The notes beneath the pieces are model-generated. The model worked only from the letters and a program-made list of their open reading frames with translations. It was not told where the DNA came from and ran no database searches. A program made the position numbers and the translations under genes. DNA of 64,000 nucleotides from Shewanella psychrophila. Lineage in GTDB: Bacteria > Pseudomonadota > Gammaproteobacteria > Enterobacterales > Shewanellaceae. Location of the stretch: contig NZ_CP014782.1 in the NCBI RefSeq assembly GCF_002005305.1, forward strand, positions 558,001-622,000, given 5' to 3'. Shown here one piece after another: positions 1 to 8,310 of the stretch (its first letter is position 1; each line of letters starts with the position of its first letter).

Positions 1-2
1 TG

Positions 3-1895
3 ATCTCAATTGGTGGTTGGGCCGAGACCGGGGGCTATTTCGATGATACTGGCAATCGCGTTGCCAGTGGCGGCTTCTATGAGATGACCAAGACCCAAGC
101 CGGGATCAATACCTTTGCCGATTCTGTGGTGGAGTTTTTGCAAACCTATGGTTTCGATGGCGCCGATATCGATTATGAGTATGCAACCTCAATGGCGAAA
201 TCCGGTAATCCAGATGACTTTGCCATCGCCGATCCGCTTCGAGCGACTCTGTTTGGTCAATACGATCTATTAATGAAAACCCTGCGTGAGAAGCTAGATA
301 CAGCTGGTAAGCAAGATAACAAGCACTACATGCTTACCGTTGCAGCCCCTGCATCGGGCTATTTGCTTCGCGGTATGGAAGCGTATCAGATGACGCGCTT
401 TCTCGATTACGTCAACATCATGAGTTATGACCTGCACGGTGCCTGGAATGATTTTGTTGGCCATAACGCCGCGCTCTATGACACAGGTGAAGATGCCGAG
501 CTGGCATTTTGGGATGTGTACTCCACCGCGCAATATGGTGGCATTGGATATCTCAACACTGACTGGGCTTATCACTATTTCCGCGGCGCTATGCCAGCGG
601 GTCGTATTAACATAGGTCTGCCTTATTATACCCGAGGCTGGCAAGGGGTCACTGGTGGGTCAAATGGTCTGTGGGGTAAGGCGGCATTACCAGATCAAGC
701 CTCTTGTCCATCGGGTACAGGTGAAGGCGACAATAACTGTGGCTACGGAGCGCAGGGGATAGATAACCTCTGGCACGATCTCGATAAAGACGGCAACGAG
801 ATGTTTGCCGGCTCTAACCCCATGTGGCATGCAAAAAATCTAGAGCAGGGCATAACCGGCAGTTACCTTGCAAGTTATGGGCTAGATCCAGCCAATGATC
901 CTGCCGATAAGCTGACGGGAACGTACGAGCGCCATTACGATAATGTCGCTCAGTCTTCCTGGTTGTGGAATCCATCGAAGCAGGTTTATCTGTCTACCGA
1001 AGATGAGCAGGTGATGAATACTAAGGTCCAGTATGTGGTCGACCAAGGTATAGGTGGTGTGATGTTCTGGGAGCTGGCTGGTGATTTTGACTGGTATCCG
1101 GAGCGTAATTCTGGTCAAGGTGAATATTTTATCGGCGAGACGATGACAACTATTGCTTACGATAAGTTTGCCAGTGCGACGCCTTACGGTAATTCCGTCA
1201 GTAACTCTCCGGCGCTGGCTAATGCCTTAGCCTTGAGCGCGAGCTTGTCGGGTTACAAGGTGGGAGACAGTAATTACCCCATCACACCGACACTCACGAT
1301 CACTAACAACAGCCAGAGCACCATACCTGGCGGTGCCGTGTTTGAGTTTGATATCTCAACCTCAACCTCTTCACAAATAAGCGATCAATCGGGGATGAAC
1401 TTAGCGGTTGTGACTGATGGCTCAAACGCTGCATCGGGTAATGTTGGTGGATTAGAAAATGATTTCCATCGGATTAGTTTTACCTTGCCTAGTTACAAGT
1501 CTATCGCACCAGGCGCCGATTTTGGTGGCACCATTAAGTATTATATACCTGTGTCTATGCCATCTAACTTTACCGTCACGTTCGGTGGGATCACCTATGA
1601 TTTTGGCCAAGGTGGTGAAACTGTGCCTGATGAATGTGAGTTAGATCCTACCGCGCCAGGTTGTGGTGATACCACGCCACCAACAACTGACTCATGTAGC
1701 GATGCCAATATCGATCCCTCTGTTATTCCGGCTTATCCTAACTTCCCTCAGACTGACTGGGCGGGTAATCCCAGTCACGCTTCAGGTGGGGACAGGATGA
1801 AAGATGAGACGGCCGTGTTTGTTGCGCTTTGGTGGACCAATGCCAAGCCGAGTACCTCGAGCGGCGATTGGGACTTTGTTTGTAACTTTAACTAA
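3..1895 (+). CDS. GH18 chitinase, 5' end cut by window edge
   Basis: Secreted family 18 glycoside hydrolase that cleaves chitin. The frame is open from base 3, before the first internal ATG at 84, and encodes the SIGGW strand motif of GH18, so the true start lies outside the window. The catalytic DxxDxDxE motif is present as DGADIDYE, with the acid/base Glu at nt 177-179. The barrel runs to about nt 1170. It is followed by a beta-rich domain, a Cys-containing linker (PDECELDPTAPGCGD), and a C-terminal module with ALWWTNAKPS, which resembles the AKWWT signature of CBM5/12 chitin-binding modules in the two downstream genes. It is the first of three chitin-active genes in one direction. The GH18 assignment is firm; the exact substrate mode (endo or exo) cannot be told. 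Confidence 0.9.
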   Translation: MSIGGWAETGGYFDDTGNRVASGGFYEMTKTQAGINTFADSVVEFLQTYGFDGADIDYEYATSMAKSGNPDDFAIADPLRATLFGQYDLLMKTLREKLDTAGKQDNKHYMLTVAAPASGYLLRGMEAYQMTRFLDYVNIMSYDLHGAWNDFVGHNAALYDTGEDAELAFWDVYSTAQYGGIGYLNTDWAYHYFRGAMPAGRINIGLPYYTRGWQGVTGGSNGLWGKAALPDQASCPSGTGEGDNNCGYGAQGIDNLWHDLDKDGNEMFAGSNPMWHAKNLEQGITGSYLASYGLDPANDPADKLTGTYERHYDNVAQSSWLWNPSKQVYLSTEDEQVMNTKVQYVVDQGIGGVMFWELAGDFDWYPERNSGQGEYFIGETMTTIAYDKFASATPYGNSVSNSPALANALALSASLSGYKVGDSNYPITPTLTITNNSQSTIPGGAVFEFDISTSTSSQISDQSGMNLAVVTDGSNAASGNVGGLENDFHRISFTLPSYKSIAPGADFGGTIKYYIPVSMPSNFTVTFGGITYDFGQGGETVPDECELDPTAPGCGDTTPPTTDSCSDANIDPSVIPAYPNFPQTDWAGNPSHASGGDRMKDETAVFVALWWTNAKPSTSSGDWDFVCNFN

Positions 1896-2090
1896 GGGTG
1901 AACTCAGTTATTACCTACGTAAGACATTAATTGCATGAGTAATTAACTGAAAAGTTCAATTAAATAATTGATTGGCTAAGCCTATATTTGAGCGGGCCAG
2001 ACTAGGGTACTGGTTCGCTTTGTTACAGGCTACTGGTTGCTGCAATGGACCTAAGTCGGCGACATTTGCTATGCCAAATGGAGCAATAAA

Positions 2091-4769
2091 ATGAGTAATT
2101 TATTAACCATACACAAGAGACAATTTTGTCAATCTGTACTGGCCGTCTCACTGGCTTTAAGTACTAGTACACAGGTATATGCACAAGAGGCTGCTAAGAA
2201 TACCGATGATCATGATAAAGATATCATAGGCTACATCACCCAGTGGGAGCCATGGAAAGACACTAAGGCTGGGTTTGTTGCCAAAGGTGCGGCAAACCAT
2301 CTTAATGTCGATATGAGCCAGTATACGGTGCTGAATTTTTCATTCTTCGGGGTTGCCGTCGATGGCTCACTGCATTCGGGGGATTTTAGAAACAAGAATA
2401 TCTACAAGCAAGGGACAGTGCAGCAACCTGCGGAGCTCTTGATGGGGGATGTGTATAGTAGCTGGGATTACTTCTTAATTTTTGGTGAGCTGTTACCCAG
2501 TTATAGCCTCACAGCGGAAGCCGAGGAGCAAGGCTTTGTGCTCGATGGCAGTGGTTGGAAAAATACCGTCTATGGCACTAAAGGCTCTATGCCGATCCCT
2601 GTTAAGAAGTCTGGCGGCGCACCAGGTTTAATTGAGAAAGCCCATGCCAATGGCGTTAAGGTGATGGCATCTATCGGTGGTTGGTCCATGTGTCGGCATT
2701 TTCCTGAGATGGCGGCCGATCCTACCAAGCGGGCCAAATTTATGGAGGGGGTCGATCAGCTGATGGCACTTGGCTTCGATGGTATCGATCTCGACTGGGA
2801 ATATCCGGGTCCCTATTCAGGAATGAACTTCATCGGTAGTGAAGCCGACTATGATAATTTTCTGACTTTAGTACAGGAGATAAGAGACAGGATAGGCGCG
2901 GATAAACTCATTAGCGCCGCATTTTCTGCCGATACGCGAAAGTTAGAAGGGTTTAACTGGGAGCAACTCGAGCTGGTCATGGATGATTTCAACATGATGA
3001 GTTACGACTTTAATGGAGGTTGGTCAAATATTGCCGGTCATAACTCGCCTCTGTACAACTATGAAGGGGCTGAGGCACCAAACTTTAACTGGGACTACCT
3101 GACTCAGTGGATGCTGGATAAGGGCATCGAACGTTCAAAAATCAATATGGGCAGCGCCTTTTATGGCAGAGGTGTAGTGACCCAAGATGGTGCTGTGCTT
3201 AATGGCGCTACCAAGAAGCGGGATGTGACCATTCAACCAGATGGTCCCATTAGCACGTCTGCCGATTATGATAATTGGAAGGTGGAAGTCTACGACGGCA
3301 CACCCAACTACTTCTTTATTAAGCAACAGGAAACGAGCTGGACTCTGCACTGGGATGATGAGGCTAAGGTGCCTTATATGACGAAGGGGAACTACTTCCT
3401 TAGCTATGACGATGAGGAGTCAATTGGGTTAAAGGCGCAGTACATTAACGATCAGGCTTTGGGCGGCACCATAGTGTGGCACGTGGCTGGCGATCAACAA
3501 TGTTTAGGCGGCACGACCACCTATGGCGGTAAGCTAGTAGAGTGTGGATCCCTTAATCCTACCTTAGTCAATAAACTCAATAATGTATTTGCAACGGGCT
3601 GCAGCGGATGCCCGACAGTGCGGATCACATCACCCAATATTGGCGATGTGTTCTCTCCAGGGGATGATATTAACTTTTCCGTTGAAGCCAGTGATGCAGA
3701 TGGTGAGGTCACTCGAGTCGATTACTTTAATGCTGGTACCAAGATAGGCAGCAGCGATATTTCACCCTTCGATTTTCGTTGGACAGAGGTTGCTGAGGGC
3801 AGTTACGCAATCACAGCACTAGCGGTAGATAATCAAGGTAATGAAAAGGCGTCTTCAAAAGTCATGGTTGAGGTGAATGAGGATCACCTCAAACCTGAAG
3901 TCACAGTATCTAAGCCTGAAGCGAAAGTGATACAGGAGTCACTTACCGAGCTATTGCTGGTGGCAAGAGCCGAATTTTCTGCCGGTTCTATCACATCCGT
4001 TGAGTTTTCCGTCGATGGTCAGCTGGTTGATACACTCAGCAGTGGTGGACCTAATTATCAAACCACTTGGCTTCCCAGCCAATATGGTACCCATCAACTC
4101 ATTGTTACCGCGCAAAATAATTTAGGTTATCAGCAATCATCCAGTCGTGATTTTCAAATCGTACTGTGTGATGCGGCTGCTTGGGACTCAAGCTTAGTGT
4201 ACACCTCACAAGAAGTACTCTACGAGGGTAAGCTATATCAGGCTAAATGGTGGAACCAAAATCAACGCCCCGATACTGGTGACGCCTGGGAATTAGTACG
4301 TGACTGTGCACCAGATAATAGTGGCAGTGAACCTGAGATTTCCATCATTCGTCCCGTCGATGGCACGAGTGTCAGTCAAGGCGATACCATTGCTATTACT
4401 GCCGATGCGCTCGACAGTGATGGCGCAGTGACTCAGGTGGAGTTTTTCGTTGCAGGTAATTTGATAGCGGCAAGTAATACATCCCCTTATCAGGCGAGTT
4501 GGACGGCTGACATTACCGACGATGTCACTCTGATGGTAAAAGTTACCGATAATGCTGGGTTAACCAATTCCAGCGCCGTGGCCATCAAGGTAGAAGCGGG
4601 GAGTAGTTCATGCAGTTTACCTGAGTGGTCAGCATCAGACATCTATACCGGTGGCGAGAGCGTGTCTTATGAAGGTCAAGAGTACCAGGCCAAATGGTGG
4701 ACTACCAATGAAGTGCCTACCGCATCGGGTGAGTGGGGCGTATGGGAATCATTGGGGTCTTGCCAATAA
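2091..4769 (+). CDS. GH18 chitinase with Ig-like and two CBM5/12 modules
   Basis: Secreted multidomain chitinase of 892 aa. A signal peptide ends near VYA-QE (about residue 31). The GH18 barrel covers about residues 45-495, with SIGGWSM and the catalytic DGIDLDWE, the acid being Glu237. After it come a Cys-rich junction (CSGCP), two bacterial Ig-like domains (about 505-600 and 603-692), a first CBM5/12 (about 693-742, QAKWWNQNQRP), a third Ig-like domain (about 748-836) and a second CBM5/12 at the C terminus (QAKWWTTNEVP). The ATG at 2091 is preceded by GGAGCAATAAA, a good ribosome site. The gene sits 195 bp after the first chitinase and 119 bp before the polysaccharide monooxygenase; a terminator follows it. 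Activity on insoluble chitin is inferred from the binding modules. Confidence 0.94.
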   Translation: MSNLLTIHKRQFCQSVLAVSLALSTSTQVYAQEAAKNTDDHDKDIIGYITQWEPWKDTKAGFVAKGAANHLNVDMSQYTVLNFSFFGVAVDGSLHSGDFRNKNIYKQGTVQQPAELLMGDVYSSWDYFLIFGELLPSYSLTAEAEEQGFVLDGSGWKNTVYGTKGSMPIPVKKSGGAPGLIEKAHANGVKVMASIGGWSMCRHFPEMAADPTKRAKFMEGVDQLMALGFDGIDLDWEYPGPYSGMNFIGSEADYDNFLTLVQEIRDRIGADKLISAAFSADTRKLEGFNWEQLELVMDDFNMMSYDFNGGWSNIAGHNSPLYNYEGAEAPNFNWDYLTQWMLDKGIERSKINMGSAFYGRGVVTQDGAVLNGATKKRDVTIQPDGPISTSADYDNWKVEVYDGTPNYFFIKQQETSWTLHWDDEAKVPYMTKGNYFLSYDDEESIGLKAQYINDQALGGTIVWHVAGDQQCLGGTTTYGGKLVECGSLNPTLVNKLNNVFATGCSGCPTVRITSPNIGDVFSPGDDINFSVEASDADGEVTRVDYFNAGTKIGSSDISPFDFRWTEVAEGSYAITALAVDNQGNEKASSKVMVEVNEDHLKPEVTVSKPEAKVIQESLTELLLVARAEFSAGSITSVEFSVDGQLVDTLSSGGPNYQTTWLPSQYGTHQLIVTAQNNLGYQQSSSRDFQIVLCDAAAWDSSLVYTSQEVLYEGKLYQAKWWNQNQRPDTGDAWELVRDCAPDNSGSEPEISIIRPVDGTSVSQGDTIAITADALDSDGAVTQVEFFVAGNLIAASNTSPYQASWTADITDDVTLMVKVTDNAGLTNSSAVAIKVEAGSSSCSLPEWSASDIYTGGESVSYEGQEYQAKWWTTNEVPTASGEWGVWESLGSCQ

Positions 4770-4796
4770 CCCCATGATCACTTTCTAACGTTGACA

Positions 4797-4831
4797 GATA
4801 TTAAGCGCCACTTGGGGCCTAATATCTTTTT
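4797..4831 (+). terminator. Rho-independent terminator after second chitinase
   Basis: Imperfect hairpin (GATATTA-A-GCGCC / GGGGC-C-TAATATC with ACTT loop) followed by TTTTT. It separates the chitinase from the downstream monooxygenase gene, suggesting that the latter has its own promoter in 4832-4888. Confidence 0.65.
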
Positions 4832-4888
4832 ACTTATTTTGATTGAAGTAGTACTCAGTAGTACTGCCTAAATAATGAGTGAGGAATT

Positions 4889-6070
4889 ATGAAAAATTCA
4901 ATTCAAATTATCATCAGTCTTGGCCTAGTCATGGCATTGTTAAGCTTTCAGTTCGTTCAAGCCCACGGCTTTATGGAAAACCCTAAGGCACGTCAGCAGT
5001 TCTGTGTCGAAGCGGGGGGCTATTGGTGGCCCGAAGATGGCTCGGCCATTCCTAACTTGGCTTGTCGGGCGGCATTTCTCGCCAAGGGCACTAAACCTTT
5101 CGTGCAAAATAATGAGTTTTCGGTCAATGTCATCGACTATCACAATATCGAAGCGGTAAAGCTGGCTATCCCAGATGGTCAGCTCTGCGCCGGTGGAGAC
5201 ATAGATAAATCCGGTATGGATATCGCTTCAACATACTGGCAGCGTAGTCTTATCACCCCGGATAGCGAGGGTAATGTGACAGTGACTTTCGATGCTCATA
5301 CTCCCCACAACCCCAGTTTTTGGGAGTTTTACTTGTCCTCGCCTAGCTTCGATGCCGCCAGCGAAACTTTAAGTTGGCAAAAACTCGATCTTATCGCCGA
5401 GGTGGGCGATGTTGGCGTTATCAGTCTCGATGGTCGTAACGTGTACCAGATAACGATTCCCTTTCCTCAAGATCGTCTTGGTGCTGCGACCCTGTACACT
5501 CGATGGCAGCGTGAAGATTCAGCAGGTGAAGGTTTCTACAATTGCAGTGATATTACCATAGTAAGTGATACTCAACCCCAAGAGTGGACCGAGTTAGACC
5601 AATATATCATCAATGGTTTAACGGCTAATGAAGGCGATGAAGTCTGGTTCCGTCTATTTAGTTCCATGGGCGATGAGTTGGTGTTTGAGAAAATCACGGT
5701 GGAGCAGTCAAACCTGGCTATTGAGATATGGGCAAGGCAATTGTCGCAGCAGGTGTTGCAGCATTCATCGCAGCTACGGGTCGGGATCAAATCCCTGGGT
5801 GATGAAATTGTCTATTCAGAGGATCTCGCTCTTAATAAAGTCTGGGTTAAGCAGCCTGGTCTGACTTTTAGACTGGATATAAAAGCGCCTAGCGAGCCAC
5901 CTAAAACATGCACCCTGTCTCTATGGAGTGAATCTGGGATCTATAACAGCGGTGATTTAGTGGTACATGAGTCACTCAGTTACCAAGCTAAGTGGTGGAC
6001 TAAGAATGAACTCCCATCCGCATCGGGTGAGTGGGGCGTGTGGGAGCTATTGGGAGTGTGTCAGCAATGA
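4889..6070 (+). CDS. AA10 lytic polysaccharide monooxygenase, chitin-binding
   Basis: Copper enzyme that oxidatively cleaves crystalline chitin and opens it for chitinases. The 25-residue signal peptide ends FVQA, so the mature protein starts with His (HGFMENP), the first ligand of the histidine brace. The second ligand lies in HTPHNPSFWEFYL at His140. Paired Cys residues typical of AA10 are present (QQFC, NLACR, QLCAGG, YNCSD). The catalytic domain ends near residue 215. A middle module of unknown type follows, then a C-terminal CBM5/12 (about 345-392) with QAKWWTKNELP, nearly identical in wording to the CBM of the upstream chitinase. The ATG follows GAGGAATT. The two-module tail distinguishes it from four-domain GbpA. 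Confidence 0.93.
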   Translation: MKNSIQIIISLGLVMALLSFQFVQAHGFMENPKARQQFCVEAGGYWWPEDGSAIPNLACRAAFLAKGTKPFVQNNEFSVNVIDYHNIEAVKLAIPDGQLCAGGDIDKSGMDIASTYWQRSLITPDSEGNVTVTFDAHTPHNPSFWEFYLSSPSFDAASETLSWQKLDLIAEVGDVGVISLDGRNVYQITIPFPQDRLGAATLYTRWQREDSAGEGFYNCSDITIVSDTQPQEWTELDQYIINGLTANEGDEVWFRLFSSMGDELVFEKITVEQSNLAIEIWARQLSQQVLQHSSQLRVGIKSLGDEIVYSEDLALNKVWVKQPGLTFRLDIKAPSEPPKTCTLSLWSESGIYNSGDLVVHESLSYQAKWWTKNELPSASGEWGVWELLGVCQQ

Positions 6071-6090
6071 TATTGATGGATTTTTAGATC

Positions 6091-6126
6091 AAAAAAGGCT
6101 TCCCAGCAATGCTGAGAAGCCTTTTT
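6091..6126. terminator. Bidirectional terminator between convergent genes
   Basis: AAAAAAGGCTTC and GAAGCCTTTTT form a stem around a loop, with A-tract before and T-tract after. It can serve both the monooxygenase gene (plus) and aroH (minus). Confidence 0.85.
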
Positions 6127-6145
6127 ATACGGTATTAGCTGTTAA

Positions 6146-7207
6146 TTAGCTAAGCTTATTCATTCTGGCTCTCGATGCCTTAGCGAGGGAGCGAAGCAGT
6201 TTTTCTGAATCTTCCCAATGCAAACAAGCATCTGTGATGCTCTTGCCATAGACCAATTCTTCTCCAGGGATAACCTTCTGGTTACCCTCTTCGATGAAAC
6301 TTTCAGCCATGATACCGGCGACAGCCGTCGAGCCTTCATTCATCTGTTTGATGATGCTGTCGGCGACAATAAGTTGCTGGGCATGTTTCTTCTGGCTGTT
6401 GCCATGGCTGAAGTCGACAACCATACGATGAGAAACACCTACACTTTGCAGCTGCTCTGCAGCGGCATTGACGTCTTCAGCGTGATAGTTAGGTTGCTTA
6501 CCACCACGAAGGATGATGTGGCCAAATGGGTTACCGCTAGTGCGATAAACTGCCATGGCGCCGTCTTTATCGGGAGAATAGAAAATGTGCGGCTCTTTAG
6601 CAGCGCGTACGGCATCGATGGCAATATTAATGTTGCCGTTGGTGCCATTTTTAAAACCTACCGGACAAGACAGCGCCGATGCCATCTCACGGTGAATTTG
6701 GCTTTCGGTAGTACGTGCGCCTACAGCCCCCCAAGTGATCAGGTCGGCAATATATTGCCCGTTCACCATATCGAGAAACTCCGTGGCGATAGGTAACTTA
6801 AGCTCTGTGATCTCTTGCAATAGCTGACGAGCGAGTCGTAAGCCTTTATTGGCATTGAAACTGCCATCGAGATCAGGATCTGAGATTAGGCCTTTCCAAC
6901 CCACTGTGGTGCGCGGTTTTTCAAAATAGACACGCATCAGGATACAGAGATCGTCTTTTAGCTCTTGATGTAATTTAGCTAAACGTTTGGCGTAATCTAT
7001 GGCTGCTGTTGTGTCATGAATAGAGCAGGGACCTATGATAACTAATAATCTTTGGTCTTCGCCTGTGAGGATCGCTTCAACTTCGCGTCTCTGCTGAACC
7101 AGGTAATCGGCAGCATCTTGTGTTAAGGGGAACTCAGAAGCTAATTTAGCGGGAGAAATTGCCTTACATAATAAAGTGGTGCGTAGTTCGTCTGTTTTAA
7201 TGGTCAT
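6146..7207 (-). CDS. aroH: 3-deoxy-7-phosphoheptulonate synthase, AroH-like
   Basis: Class I DAHP synthase (353 aa) joining phosphoenolpyruvate and erythrose 4-phosphate, the first step of the shikimate pathway in the cytoplasm. Family motifs are intact: GPCSIHD, KPRTTVGWKGL, GARTTESQIHRE, GFKNGT and DFSHGN. The N terminus TDELRT and much of the body read like Escherichia coli AroH. The gene order ppsA/ppsR/aroH also matches that of E. coli, which is why the symbol aroH is chosen over aroF or aroG. Feedback by tryptophan is inferred from this relation and is not shown by the sequence. It lies 164 bp downstream of ppsR on the same strand. No convincing TrpR or TyrR operator was seen in the gap. 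Confidence 0.9.
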   Translation of the reverse strand: MTIKTDELRTTLLCKAISPAKLASEFPLTQDAADYLVQQRREVEAILTGEDQRLLVIIGPCSIHDTTAAIDYAKRLAKLHQELKDDLCILMRVYFEKPRTTVGWKGLISDPDLDGSFNANKGLRLARQLLQEITELKLPIATEFLDMVNGQYIADLITWGAVGARTTESQIHREMASALSCPVGFKNGTNGNINIAIDAVRAAKEPHIFYSPDKDGAMAVYRTSGNPFGHIILRGGKQPNYHAEDVNAAAEQLQSVGVSHRMVVDFSHGNSQKKHAQQLIVADSIIKQMNEGSTAVAGIMAESFIEEGNQKVIPGEELVYGKSITDACLHWEDSEKLLRSLAKASRARMNKLS

Positions 7208-7371
7208 TAACTATACCGAGCGTTCGTAAGGGCATTTAGCCTGATTGCTTCGGATTATAACGAATAGTTTAAAGATGCACAGCGCCTTAATCACGAAAAG
7301 TGAGGCTAATTTCGGCTCTCTGTGCATAAAGGTTGACAAATAAGTGAATATTTAAGCATTTTTGCCGTTTT

Positions 7372-8184
7372 TTAAAACATATGACGTTCCAGTCCGGTGA
7401 CATCGAGGATCTTAGTCGCTATCTCTTCTACCGAGTGATTGGTGGTGTTGACGTAGGGGATACGCTCGCGCTTGTACATCATCTCTACCTCTTTAACTTC
7501 GATGCGACACTGACGCAATGAAGAGTAACGGCTGTTTTCCATGCGACTCTGGCGTATCTCATGTAGCCGAACCGGATCTATGGTTAGACCGAATAGTTTC
7601 TTCTTATTACGTTTGAGCTCTTCAGGAAGCTTAAGGTTATCCATGTCATCTTCGACAAAGGGATAGTTAGCAGCTTTGATACCGAATTGCATTGAAAGGT
7701 AGAGGCTGCTTGGAGTTTTGCCACAACGAGATACACCTAATAGTACTAAGTCTGCTTTATCTATGTTCTTTAATGTCTGACCATCATCATTGTCCATGGT
7801 GTAATTGATGGCTTCTATTCGCGCCTCGTAGCCTTCATTTGCCTTGCCATGGGTTCGATGAACCACGGGAGAGGCCTTCATTCCCAATTGTTTCTCTAAT
7901 GGAGCGACAAAAGTGTTCAAAAAGTCATAATCTATGCCTTCACTGCTGAAGATGATGTCTCGTATCTCAGGTTTGACGATAGAATGGAAGACTAAGGGAC
8001 GCTCACCTGTTGTAATAAAACAATCATCTATTTGCGCTTTAATAGTTTGAGCTTTTGATTTCGTTTCGACGAAGGGAATTGTAAGTGCGTCAAATTCAAC
8101 GGGAAATTGTGAGAGAACCGCATGGCCAAACACCTCTGCCGTGATGGCGGTACCGTCTGAGATATAAAAAACTTTACGTAACAT
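7372..8184 (-). CDS. ppsR: PEP synthase regulatory protein (bifunctional kinase/pyrophosphorylase)
   Basis: DUF299-family regulator (270 aa) that inactivates PEP synthase by ADP-dependent phosphorylation and reactivates it by phosphate-dependent dephosphorylation. The protein begins MLRKVFYISDGTAIT and carries the P-loop-like GVSRCGKTPSS. A longer frame opens at 8337, but ATG 8184 is chosen. It is preceded by CAAGAGGTCAAA, a good ribosome site, and the longer frame would run across the start of the divergent ppsA. Divergence from its own target ppsA is the conserved arrangement. It is followed by aroH on the same strand. Confidence 0.95.
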   Translation of the reverse strand: MLRKVFYISDGTAITAEVFGHAVLSQFPVEFDALTIPFVETKSKAQTIKAQIDDCFITTGERPLVFHSIVKPEIRDIIFSSEGIDYDFLNTFVAPLEKQLGMKASPVVHRTHGKANEGYEARIEAINYTMDNDDGQTLKNIDKADLVLLGVSRCGKTPSSLYLSMQFGIKAANYPFVEDDMDNLKLPEELKRNKKKLFGLTIDPVRLHEIRQSRMENSRYSSLRQCRIEVKEVEMMYKRERIPYVNTTNHSVEEIATKILDVTGLERHMF

Positions 8185-8310
8185 TTTGACCTCTTGTAGT
8201 AATAAAATTACAAATAAAATTATAGATTTACGCTTCCTGCGATGGAGTGTAAAATGCCGCTGCCCTCCTGTGAAGGGGCTACACTGAAATAAACTTGCGG
8301 AGATAGAACT
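8185..8310. promoter_or_regulatory. Divergent ppsR/ppsA promoter region
   Basis: 126-bp gap that must hold the start signals of both genes, which point away from each other. It is AT-rich near ppsR (AATAAAATTACAAATAAAAT). The ppsA ribosome site (GCGGAGAT) lies at its right edge. No specific operator was recognised. Confidence 0.5.
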
